Shown: piece after piece, positions 11,302-20,308 of the stretch
Layout of the letters: each line of letters opens with the position of its first letter
Position numbering within the stretch: position 1 is the first letter of the stretch
DNA from: Cerioporus squamosus
Taxonomy: Eukaryota > Basidiomycota > Agaricomycetes > Polyporales > Polyporaceae
Length of the DNA: 22,513 bases
NCBI GenBank assembly: GCA_022592435.1
Contig: JABYQS010000442.1
Span: 1-22,513 of the forward strand
Direction of reading: 5' to 3'
Program-made: the position numbers and the translations under genes
The notes under the pieces: model-generated
Told to the model about the DNA's origin: nothing
Seen by the model: only the letters and a program-made list of their open reading frames with translations
Database searches by the model: none

Positions 11302-11542
11302 AGGGAGAAAATGTGCGCGTCTTTAGCCTCGAGGCATGAGGCATGGGAGAGCCGCGGCAAACACGACATGAACTTTGATGGTGATGTTTCGCAGAAGCTG
11401 AGAAGTCTTTCTACGCTTTCGCTCTCTCGCCGACGACCACGACACGACCCCGACGACGACTTTCTCTTCTCCATTCGCTCTCTGGTTCTCTATAACGGCC
11501 TTGACTTCTGCTTGAGCTTCGGGCACCGCGACCGCAGACACC

Positions 11543-14500
11543 ATGCCGCCCAAGACCCTCTCCGCCTTCTTTCTCGGTCTGGAGCTCGCGACGGACCAGT
11601 TGAGGGCCTCAATAGTGGACGAGAATCTCGAGTTGGTCGGTGTTGAAGTTGTGGATTTTGATACAGAGGTCGCGGAGTACCAGTGAGTACAATTTTGACC
11701 CTTGGCCGTGTCTGCTTTCCATGTTCTCTCTCCCCCACCCGCCTGCATGAACGTTACTGCAAGATCTGCAATTGCCTGTACCCTGCGCATTTACGGATAT
11801 CCTTCCCCGACGCTCTAGGCGGTCGCCAGAGCTGCGGCTGACCCATCGGCGCAGGACGACACTTGATTGCTCGGTTACTCTGCACGGCCAGGCTGACCGT
11901 GCAGGCAAGTGCGCAAGGTCTTTATGTTTGTGCTCTTTGTGCCCCGGTATACAGCGCACTCCCAGTGCCATACGACGGGCTCTGACCCAACGGCAGCGTC
12001 CTCCCTCAAGTCGCAATGTCGATGTTTCTGCGGAGGGACTACATAGCCCTCTCGCTGTGCTTTGCCTGTGGGCTTCAGAGATCTTACGTCTTATGCTTCC
12101 TCCGGTCTTACTCCACATCGCGGATGGTATCAGACGCGCGTCGCGTCCTTCAATTCTATCGCTGTTCCACACGAGCGGAGGCTTTCGCCCGACGCCCTTC
12201 GGAGCGTTCGCAGCTCACCTGTATGCCCTGTTTCAATCATCGGAATGGTAGGAAAGCACTTATGCCCCGTCGAGCGTCGCACGAACGCTCCCGTTGCTGG
12301 GTAACCACGGACCGGTTTTCTTCGCTTATAGAATTTTGACATTGGTTTTCGCGCGTTCTCCCCTTGGCCGTCGATTTCTCTTGCTCATGATTTCTGTATC
12401 TTGCCGCACAGAACTCAGGGAGGAATCTTCACGACACCCGGCGATGCGTATACGACTCCGGTGGAAATGTGGTTGAAAGGCTTCGGTACGCAATTACCTT
12501 CGCGGAAGTATTTGTTACGCGCCCATGCTGATCGGACATGTCACGTGTCACAACTGTTGTGACCATCTAGATCTGCTCCTCGAGAAACTGGGCAAAAATT
12601 ACGACCTGTCGAGGATAAAGGCGATCGGAGGTGCTGCACAGGTAGGCAAAGGGACTGTTCGGTGGACGGCAAGTTCTCATCTCTCCTAGCAAGCACTAGT
12701 CTGGTGGAAAGCACCGGTGCCACCACTGCAAGCCCTGGATGCGAGGTTACCGGTCCACACACAAATCACTTCTCAATCGTTCTCCCTCCAAAATACTCCC
12801 ATCTCACAGGACACCTCCGCACACACGCATGCGCTAGCACTCGAAGCTGCTCTCGGCGGTCCAGATCTCATGGCCTCGCGGGTGGGGACGTGTGCACACC
12901 CCTCACTCGTTGCCGCTCAGCTTCTACGCGTTCGCGAAGCTTGGCCGGACGTTTGGACGCGCACCGGGCGCGTGCAGATGGCGAGCTCCTTCTTGGCCAG
13001 TCTTCTGACTGGACAGCTGGTTGGCATGGGCGAGGCAGAGGCTTCCTCCACAGGTTTGTGGGTCCATGCCGGTGCGCAGCCAGGTGGGCAGAGCGGCTGG
13101 GACGAGGGCGTCATGGAGATCGTAGGCGGTAACCGAGATGAGGGTCGTCGCATCTGGCAGTGGCTAGGTGAGGTCGACGTCTCTGGAGGGCGGCGCCGCA
13201 TCGGGACGATTTCTCGATACCTCGTGGAGCGTTTCGGCTTCGACCCTGGTTTGTCCTTTCGCCCTGTGTGTCGTGCCGCGCTCATGGGACAATGCAGAGA
13301 CTATTATCACCCCATTCACGTCCGACTACCTATCTTCGTACCTATCGTTATGCCCTTCTCCTTCGGATGCCGTGCTCACATTCGGTCCTATGGACATCAT
13401 GATGGCTCCTGCACCCAACTACATTCCGACCCGCTTGTACAATCTCTACCCGCACCCCGCTCAGGACGCCAGCGAAAAGAAACGATACATTGTCATGCTC
13501 ACCAGCAGGTGCGTCGGCAGTTCAACCTGCGTTCACTACCCGTGGCGATGACCGAGGATAATTCAGGAATGCCGATGTTCCACGTGCTCTTGTACGGGAC
13601 ATGTACACGAAGAGCTGGAGCGCCTTCGATCGTCTGGTCGCTATCGTCCCGCCTGGCGGTTCAATAGGGTAGGTGAAGGCCACAGCAGCCTGAGGTAGTT
13701 AAACTGACCTTCATATACGCAGCCTCGACGACAAGCTGTTTAGCTTCTGGCTCCTGCAAGGCGACAGCTATCCCTACTCACACGTCAAAGGTATCTACCG
13801 CTTCGAAACCGGCGTCAAGGTCAACGAGTTCCGCGACCTCCGTGCAAACCCCCGCTGTCTGCTCGAGAGCCAGATCCTCTCCTTCCGGGTTCGCTGGTCA
13901 AGAACGATTCCTACGGGTGTCTTCGGCTCAGCCGCAGGCCGTGCACGCAACGCGAGCAGCACCGCGAGTCCCATCTCCGGTGCGTCGCAGAAACGCGCCA
14001 CGGGCGTGAACAACAGCAACAACATGGGACTTCCTTTCGACCCCTACGACTACTCTACGCTTCCTGCGCGCATCCTCGCCACCGGTGCTGCAGCGAACTT
14101 CCCTTCCATCGCGAACCTCGCAGGTGACGTCTTCAACGCCCCCGTCCTCATGCCGACCACGCAGATCGACGCCGCGCAAGTCATCCCGCATCGCAATGCC
14201 CCTGCAGTGGGCTTCCCTGCCCGTGCCGCGCTTGGTGGGGCTTACGTTGCCCGATGGGTATGGGCCAAGGAGAAGGGTACGCCAGCAGGGACAGGACGGG
14301 GCGGCTTCGAGGAGGAAGTGCGGAGGTTGCTCGGGAAGCGCTGGGGAGCGACCAACGGCGCCCTTCTGCGTACTAGCGTCAACGCGCCAAGCACCACGAG
14401 CAAAGCCCCTAGCGCTGCGGGTAGTGGTGCGAGCACCCCGTACGGCCATGGATCGCGGTTAGGCTCGACGGTGGTCGTCGAAGAGGAGGAGGAAGAGGTC

Positions 14501-14887
14501 GAGGAGATGGAGCGGGCGCCCATGGCCGCCAGCGGGTTCGGCCTCGGCTTCAACGAGACGGACATGCATGCGCGACTGCGGACGATCACAAGCTCGACCG
14601 TGTCGACGAACATGAGCGGGAGTACGCTCGATGCGCCCTCGACGGCGTTCACGACCCCGGATCTTGGGGGCTTGACGAGCCCGAACCCGCAGGGGACGGA
14701 GTCTGCTGCCACGCCGACGGCGCCGTCAGCCCTCCAGCCGGTGACTGCGATGCCGACGTCGGACGCGGAGCTGCAGCTTGGTCTGGCGAAGGTTGCTGAA
14801 CCGGACGTGGACGCGTTCATGTCGTACGCCGCGCTTGTCCCCGAGTATTGTAGGCTCGAGGGGCTGCTCATCAAGGCGATCGTCTGA
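11543..14887 (+). CDS. Xylulokinase-like FGGY carbohydrate kinase (7 exons)
   Basis: Xylulokinase phosphorylates D-xylulose with ATP to xylulose 5-phosphate, feeding the pentose phosphate pathway; Aspergillus xkiA has this role. Exons are 11543-11682, 12412-12485, 12571-12641, 12690-13248, 13298-13508, 13567-13668 and 13723-14887, giving 773 residues. Introns are 729, 85, 48, 49, 58 and 54 nt. The start, in CACCATGCC, opens directly on the FGGY N-terminal strand (FLGLELATDQLRASIVD, residues 10-26). The sugar-binding lobe follows (IGGAAQQALVWWK). Predicted catalytic D291 lies in PFTSDYLSSY, and the following loop reads FGPMD (310-314). The Gly/Ala-rich nucleotide motif is at about 503-525 (ILATGAAANFPSIANLAGD). 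An acidic and Ser/Thr-rich insert at about 605-731 precedes a conserved tail (VAEPDVDAF, YCRLEGLLIK), so the protein is longer than yeast or mould xylulokinases (about 550-600 residues, from memory). A cytosolic enzyme is expected. Departures from usual FGGY motifs (E14, TSDY, GPM) make substrate and activity less certain than fold. Confidence 0.88.
11700..12331. mobile_element. Candidate insertion inside intron 1 of the kinase gene
   Basis: Intron 1 is 729 nt while the other five in this gene are 48-85 nt. AATTTTGAC occurs at 11691-11699, just after the donor, and again at 12332-12340. Removing one copy and the 632 bp between them leaves an 88-nt intron of normal size, so the simplest reading is an insertion with a 9-bp target-site duplication. 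Mutator-like elements typically produce 9-bp duplications. The ends (CCTTGGCCGTGTC and CTTCGCTTATAG) are not obvious inverted repeats, and the internal open frames match nothing I know. A second shared word, CCCTTGGCCGT (just after each AATTTTGAC, 20 bp further along in the right copy), would also fit a local intron duplication. Confidence 0.4.
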
Positions 14888-15053
14888 ACGCTGCCTCTGG
14901 GGTCCCACCTTCGCTGCTCATATCTGTCAACACCATATCCCCAGGTCTCCTCGCTGCTGCTGCTCCATCCGTCTCCACCCGCCTATCACGTTCATCCCAT
15001 CTCCTGCATCCCACATTCCGTGTTCTGCTCAGTGTCGTCTTGCTTCGAGGGTT

Positions 15054-15074
15054 GGCTTCGGCTTCGGCTTCGGC
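15054..15074 (+). repeat. GGCTTC hexamer tandem repeat, 3.5 copies
   Basis: Three exact GGCTTC units followed by GGC lie about 165 bp after the kinase stop codon, probably in the 3' untranslated region. It is a minor microsatellite. Confidence 0.8.
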
Positions 15075-16262
15075 AAAACCCAGGTTTCCTCCTTTCCCTT
15101 GTCCTCGTCTCCTCCTCCATCATCTGTCTGTTGCTCATGCATGCTGTGCTCTTGACATGTTGTACGCAGGCCTGCGGGGGGCGGGCCTGAGGCCTTAGTG
15201 AAGGCTGTAGCCTACTGTTAGATGCTAGTGTTCCGAATCGTCCTCCTCCCTCTCCCGTGGATCCCTACATCCTCCTATCAGCCATCCACTCAATCCCGCT
15301 CGTCCACACGATCACCCTCCCGTCTCACGATCTCACAACCCCGTATCCGCGCTGTCTGCTAGAGTTTTGATTGTCTGTTGAGGGTAGGGATGGGGTTTGC
15401 ATGTAGTTCCCGGGGCCCGGGTTGGGGCGAGGGTACTGGGGTGTTGTTGTTCAGGCCGTGGTCCGTCATCCAGTCATCCTTCTATCCATCCGCGCATGCC
15501 GTCCATCCATCCAAAAAGTTGCATAGCCAAGTACTATATCCTGCCTAGCTATAACCGATACCACTGACTATGATATCATGGTATACGAGAATCCTGTCGT
15601 AGCGCTACGCTGTAGACAACCCGAATCGATGCTTCACGTCCTGCTGTACCCGCCGTCTCGGCGTTGGATGCTGTTGCTGGAGCCGTCGTATCGTCGACGT
15701 CGGTACGCTCATCTTGAGGTTGCTCGATGATGTGTGGTGGGTTTTACACCTTTTTTCCCCGACATGACTGACCATTGGTTAGTAGTGCAGATCGTGCTCG
15801 CTGTCTGGACTGATCGTTAAAGGCACGTTCGTTGTCGCCTGTGTTTCGTTTCGCCGCCCAAACGATCCATGCACAGACAGGTGTGTACCTGGGGCCTCCA
15901 TGTGACGGTGACGGTGGATCTTCCAGGTTACGAGGTATGCCAAATCGATTCCAAAGCTCAGCAAGACTTCTAGGGGTTAGTCGAAGGTTACTAGTGAGCC
16001 CTACGGACTTGATTTTTCAGTGTATTCTCACGAGCATGCCTGTCAGCGTCACCGATGGGCGAGCATCTCAGCCCGCGCAATATGCCGGAGGGCAGCCATA
16101 CGATGGGTATAATACGCTTCTACTGCCATCAATCTTGTTACAACCAGGCACAACAGTGACGACACGCCCCACGTACCCCGCCTTCTCGCCGACTAGCTGA
16201 GCAAGAGGCGAACTCAAGTCTCGGCTACTTCCCATGTACTCGCCCGCTGCTTCTCGGACGGT

Positions 16263-16269
16263 TATAAGG
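16263..16269 (+). promoter_or_regulatory. TATA-like element of the NmrA-like gene
   Basis: TATAAGG lies 41 bp upstream of the start codon at 16304. If it is the functional TATA box the leader must be very short, so this assignment is tentative. Confidence 0.3.
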
Positions 16270-16303
16270 CGTGGGCTCGTCGTGGTGAGTACACAACTCT
16301 CGT

Positions 16304-17559
16304 ATGTCCTCTGCCGCACACACAAAGAAGGTTATCCTCGTCATCGGCGGCACTGGTGCGCAAGGCCTAGCCGTCGTTGAGGCCTTGCTCAAACCGTCGG
16401 CTGACGGCTCTCCGTCTCCGTATTCCGTGCGTGTCCTCACTCGGGACGCGACCAGTGCCCGTGCCCAGGAGCTTGCAAAGAAGGGCGTCGAGGTGGTCAA
16501 GGGTACGTGTCGCTGTGTTGTCCAGTCGCAGGTTGCTAAGATCACCACATGTCTCATGCAGGGTCTGTCGACGATTTCACCAGCGTACTTGCTGCCTTGG
16601 AGGGTGCATACGGGGCCTTCGTGAACACGGACAGCTTCACGCTCGGGGAAGAGAAGGAAATCTTCATCGGCATGCGCATCTTCGAGCTCGCAAAGCAGAT
16701 CGGAACGCTGCAGCACTACGTGTGGAGCGGTTCGGACTACTCATTGAAGGTTCGTTGTCAACTTTCTGTCGCTCATTTGGCGCCCTCATGACCGACATAC
16801 AGAAAGGAGGGTACAACCCTATCTACCGTTGTGAACACGAAGACGGGAAGGCTCGAGTTAGTGACTGGATGCGAGCGCAGCCATCGGTCGTTAGCGACGA
16901 CAAGCTGTCGTGGAGCATTCTCTCGACCGTGGTGTACATGGAGATGCTGAACATTGTGAGTGTACCCAAATTTCTCCCTTGAACTCCGTACTAAACAACC
17001 GTCCTCGCAGCCCATGATGGGCCCGCTCAACAAGCGGGCTGATGGGACTTATGTCTTTGCGACGCCGATCGGTACTGGCCACGTTCCCTTCATTACCCTT
17101 GCCGACGTCGGCTTCTTCGCGCGCTACATCTTCGACCACCGCGAGGACACCTCCGCGCGCGAGCTCGAGGTCGCAAGCGATTGGGTCGACTGGCCCGCTC
17201 TCGTCTCGACTTTCGCCATGGTCACAGGGAAACCCGCCGTGTTCGTGCCGCTCAGTATGGACGGATGGTTCGCGCTGTGGGACCAGGACGACATCGACAA
17301 GCCCCTCGCGAACGAGAAGCAGGTGGCCGACGGCTCGACGACGTGGCGCGAGAACTTCTCGTGCTGGTGGGCGGGGTACCGCGACGACATGATCACGCGC
17401 GACCTGGAGCAGATTCGGCGCGTCCATCCGCACGGCCATACGCTGGAGAGTTGGATGCGGGAGACGGGGTATACGGGCGACATAAACACGGACTTGCTGA
17501 AGAATATGCAGGACGGTAAATACCCCCGCCTCAATCTTGACCGCATATCGGAGCTGTGA
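16304..17559 (+). CDS. NmrA-like NAD(P)-binding protein (4 exons)
   Basis: NmrA-like proteins are atypical short-chain dehydrogenase relatives that bind NAD(P); many act as redox sensors or regulators, others as reductases. Exons 16304-16502, 16562-16749, 16803-16955 and 17011-17559, with introns of 59, 53 and 55 nt, encode 362 residues, close to the 352 of Aspergillus NmrA. The Rossmann glycine motif is near the N-terminus (VILVIGGTGAQG, G15-x-x-G18-x-x-G21), followed by a second strand (VRVLTRD) and GSVDD at 67-71. The segment HYVWSGSD (118-125) replaces the strand that often carries catalytic Ser in classical enzymes. At 200-222 lies a typical NmrA block (GTGHVPFITLADVGFFARYI). The C-terminal third is rich in Trp and acidic residues, with no transmembrane segment. 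A cytosolic protein is expected. I cannot tell from sequence whether it is a regulator or an enzyme. It converges on the F-box gene on the opposite strand. Confidence 0.9.
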
Positions 17560-18040
17560 TCTCGGGAGCGGGTCTGAAAAACTGGCCTGGAAATGTTCGG
17601 ACGCGGTAGCAGAACAAGATGAGCACTGTACGTAAGTCAAAGGAGTGGTTAATACAGGAGAGTCGTCCGGATCGTAACAGGAAACATCTTGGAGGAGATT
17701 GCCTGCGTGCAAATATCAAGCTTTAACTCTTCCTCTACGGACTCCACCTCGATGCCTGTGATGAAGCACACAGCGTTCTACTGAATAAAGGGATGGCGGC
17801 ACAGAGTCAAAGAGATTGATCAGGAGGCATCTGTCGATATAGACTCAACTCTCTGGTGTCAGTGACCGTGTTTGCAACACAAACATGTATTCCTGGCCAA
17901 GAGCACCATGCTCTCTGCAACTTCTACATACGTACAGCGTGTGCATGGTCTGCGACAAGACTACATACAGATGCCTATCCATCAAACGACAACCATCAAT
18001 GGACAGGGCGCAAGCTGACTACATCAGTAAGTGCAAGCTA
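17560..18040. other. Convergent intergenic region
   Basis: About 480 bp between the ends of the NmrA-like gene (+) and the F-box gene (-). It must hold both 3' untranslated regions and terminators. I see no further gene or distinctive repeat. Confidence 0.6.
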
Positions 18041-19741
18041 CTAACCGTAGAAGTCGTATGAGATGCTCCCAACGAGTTCCTCCACCTGGGCCCAATAGCG
18101 ATCTCTCAGCTTGTCGAAGTGCGCCTGGTCAGGACTCAACTTCAGATGCAAGCTTTCGAGGCGTGCTCCTTGCCTGGCACGATGGCGGAGGCAAGCCAGC
18201 AGCTCCTCGAAAAAGCGCTTTGATACCAGCATTTCCCTCCCATCTACGCTGACCGTCCGAAGGCTAGGACAAGCGGTGGCCGGCAGCCCACCGCCCAGCT
18301 GCTGGACAATATTTGGCCCAGCCATGCGGAGCCCTGTCCACATCCGCGACGGCGCGCCAGATCCAGTGATCTCGAGCGTTTCCAGCAGAGGGAAGGCCTG
18401 GAATACCTCGCGCCAGGCTTCCGGTAGGTAGGAGCTCCCGTGGTCTCCTTTTACGCGCACGCGCGTCACCTGGGCACCCTCGAAAACCTGGGCGGCCTCT
18501 CTGAGGCCAAGCGAAAGGTTGCACGACCAGTCCCAGTCCTCGACAGGCTGGTCCTCAGCGACCAGGCCGAGGAGAATTGTGCCTCGAAAGCCGTCGGAAC
18601 CGGCAGGTACTCCCCGTAGAGCATAGTCGCCCCAAGTCATCTCGACTTCTACCGTGGTAACGGAGACCAGTACTGGCAGAACCTCCGCGCTGTTCTCCGG
18701 GAGCAATTCCGCAATGGTGAGTTCCAGTGGTGTTAACACGAAATCTTCCGTGTGGGGTGTCGCAAAAATCGTGGTGGTGCATGTCGGGGGAATGCGTAGG
18801 TGCGTCAGGAACGGGGGCGCATACGACGGATGGTTGTTGGAGAGGTAGAAGGTGGACAGGTGGGGAAGAACGACTGGGAGCGCTGACAATACGGAGTGTC
18901 TGTCCCGAAGCCCCTCCAGAACGTTGGTGATGGTGAGGCTTTCGAGGTGCGGGGATGCGCGAAGAGCATCCAGGAACTGGGACAGACTGGGGCATGAGCC
19001 ATAGCCACCCTCGCATAGCGATAGCGTCCGCAGGCTTGCAAAGAGATTGAAGTCCGATGGGACTCGGACGCGAGAGAGTCGTAGTGATGATAGAGTTGGA
19101 TAGTGAGTCGGGGGTATCTGGAGGTCGACAGTTGTCTGATTTTTCTTGATAGAGACCGTGAGGTCATGGAGAATCGGCATGAGCCGTTGCGAGAGGAGTT
19201 GAGAAAGGGAAGGTGGATCGGTTGGTTCACGAATACTGATAGTCTCGATACGTTCGCTAAGAGGAGCCACCCTCTGTATCATCCCTGCTGATGGGGTGGA
19301 GAAGTGGATGCGGAGGCTCGTCTCCGCTGAGCGGGCTACGCAAAGATCCAACCAGTCGGGCGCATCTCCAGAGATTCCGATGGTACGCCAAAGCGTCGGC
19401 GTTGCGCAAGCGACCTCCCGCCAATACGAGCAGACGAGCATGAGGCGAACCCATATCATGTCCCCTCGGAGACGGCAGTTATATACCCAATCATGTTTGG
19501 CGCTGAGCTGGAAGATCTTGACGAGCAGCTCGTTGGGGAGCTGGTTGACGGGCAGGAAGGAGTTCCACAGCTTCCGCAGGCGCACTTCTTCGGCATCCAA
19601 AGCTCTGAGCGCCTCTTGCAGATCTTGCCGCTTGCGTTTGATGTGGTCCAATTGCTCAGTGAGGTCGGCTTGTGCAAGGAGCCGCAGTGGTGGGACCCCG
19701 TCCGTCGACTGAGATCCCGTTCCAGCATCGGTCGGCCCCAT
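18041..19741 (-). CDS. F-box-like protein, intact copy (single exon)
   Basis: F-box proteins act as substrate receptors of SCF ubiquitin ligases, binding Skp1 through the F-box and the substrate through the C-terminal region. This uninterrupted 566-residue frame starts at the ATG at 19741 (MGPTDAGTG). It has a charged predicted coiled coil at about 27-60 (LDHIKRKRQDLQEALRALDA), then an F-box-like region at about 64-125 (LPVNQLPNELLVKIFQL, RLMLVCSYWREVACATPTLW). Coiled coil followed by F-box is the standard arrangement of a family greatly expanded in mushroom-forming fungi. The rest consists of irregular Leu-rich segments (LSSLRLSRVRV, LRTLSLCEGGYG, LESLTITNV, LETLEITGSG) resembling degenerate leucine-rich repeats. 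The adjacent downstream-lying copy at 20309-21966 is a tandem paralogue on the same strand. Its substrate is unknown, and a nuclear or cytosolic location is inferred. Confidence 0.88.
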   Translation of the reverse strand: MGPTDAGTGSQSTDGVPPLRLLAQADLTEQLDHIKRKRQDLQEALRALDAEEVRLRKLWNSFLPVNQLPNELLVKIFQLSAKHDWVYNCRLRGDMIWVRLMLVCSYWREVACATPTLWRTIGISGDAPDWLDLCVARSAETSLRIHFSTPSAGMIQRVAPLSERIETISIREPTDPPSLSQLLSQRLMPILHDLTVSIKKNQTTVDLQIPPTHYPTLSSLRLSRVRVPSDFNLFASLRTLSLCEGGYGSCPSLSQFLDALRASPHLESLTITNVLEGLRDRHSVLSALPVVLPHLSTFYLSNNHPSYAPPFLTHLRIPPTCTTTIFATPHTEDFVLTPLELTIAELLPENSAEVLPVLVSVTTVEVEMTWGDYALRGVPAGSDGFRGTILLGLVAEDQPVEDWDWSCNLSLGLREAAQVFEGAQVTRVRVKGDHGSSYLPEAWREVFQAFPLLETLEITGSGAPSRMWTGLRMAGPNIVQQLGGGLPATACPSLRTVSVDGREMLVSKRFFEELLACLRHRARQGARLESLHLKLSPDQAHFDKLRDRYWAQVEELVGSISYDFYG

Positions 19742-20308
19742 CCCGGTGAGACGCTACCTTGCCCTAGTGAGATCTTAGTCAGTATGGACCTGCGAAGGCA
19801 AGAAGTCTTCAACTCACTATGAGACTGCTTCACGGGGATATGTATCGCTCAATATCTCGCCTCGATAAAAGGTGCTCACGCCGCAACCCTCGTCGAACGA
19901 GACACGGCAATTGAGACACGGGCTTCTTCAGGGGCTCCTGTGTTGGTAAAGTGCGTGTAAGAATACCGCCGAAACACGAGAGTACGATGCACCTACGTTG
20001 GCTACTATGAGGCACAACACTTGGTCGGTCGCCGAAAAAAAGCGAAAACTATGATGGTACTTAGACGCCACGTCACCGCAGTAGCCGGCGCTCAAGCGCT
20101 CTGGAGAGCCGAGCCACTTCTTGAAGTTAAGCTTCCAAGCTTCACATTCACTGTATATTGAGCTGTGGTGCCGTTCGACTGCGAAGCCCAGGTCTTATGA
20201 GAAATGGACGCAGGGAGCGACAGGCGCGTGCAAGACAATATAGAATATGTGAAAGCGTACTGGTACTGGGAAGCAAGTTGCATTTCAAATAGTTTGCTTG
20301 TGCGGCAC
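19742..20308. other. Spacer between the two F-box copies
   Basis: This 0.57-kb interval contains the promoter of the intact F-box gene (read leftward) and the 3' flank of the decayed copy. I see no third F-box fragment or other gene. A palindromic GTTCGTACGAAAC-like word occurs just inside the end of the decayed copy, near 20320. Confidence 0.5.

Larger units (their letters stand above)
10764..11542. other. Intergenic and promoter region of the xylulokinase-like gene
   Basis: This 0.78-kb gap separates the AlkB-like stop from the kinase start. It contains a 249-bp inverted-repeat-bounded segment (10943-11191), a CACGTG palindrome (11236-11245) and a 9-bp-stem inverted repeat (11278-11301), all described separately. 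CT-rich sequence at about 11410-11500 resembles a fungal core promoter or leader. The short open frames, including one of 121 codons at 11281, look spurious. Confidence 0.6.
14888..16303. other. Intergenic region, CT-rich 3' flank of the kinase gene
   Basis: The 1.4 kb between the kinase stop and the NmrA-like start is CT-rich near the kinase and holds only short, conflicting open frames. It includes a short GGCTTC repeat at 15054-15074, TCCATCC-like runs around 15480-15510 and a TATA-like element near the right end. I recognise no RNA gene. Confidence 0.5.

Noticed and set aside
11609..12251. Open frames of 187 codons (-) and 159 codons (+) as genes nested in the kinase intron
   Set aside because: They overlap each other, match no known family, and one runs into kinase exon 1. 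They are more likely chance frames in an insertion.
9661..17559. AlkB-like, kinase and NmrA-like genes as a biosynthetic cluster
   Set aside because: There is no backbone synthase, transporter or cluster regulator among them, and gaps of about 0.8-1.4 kb separate ordinary single genes.
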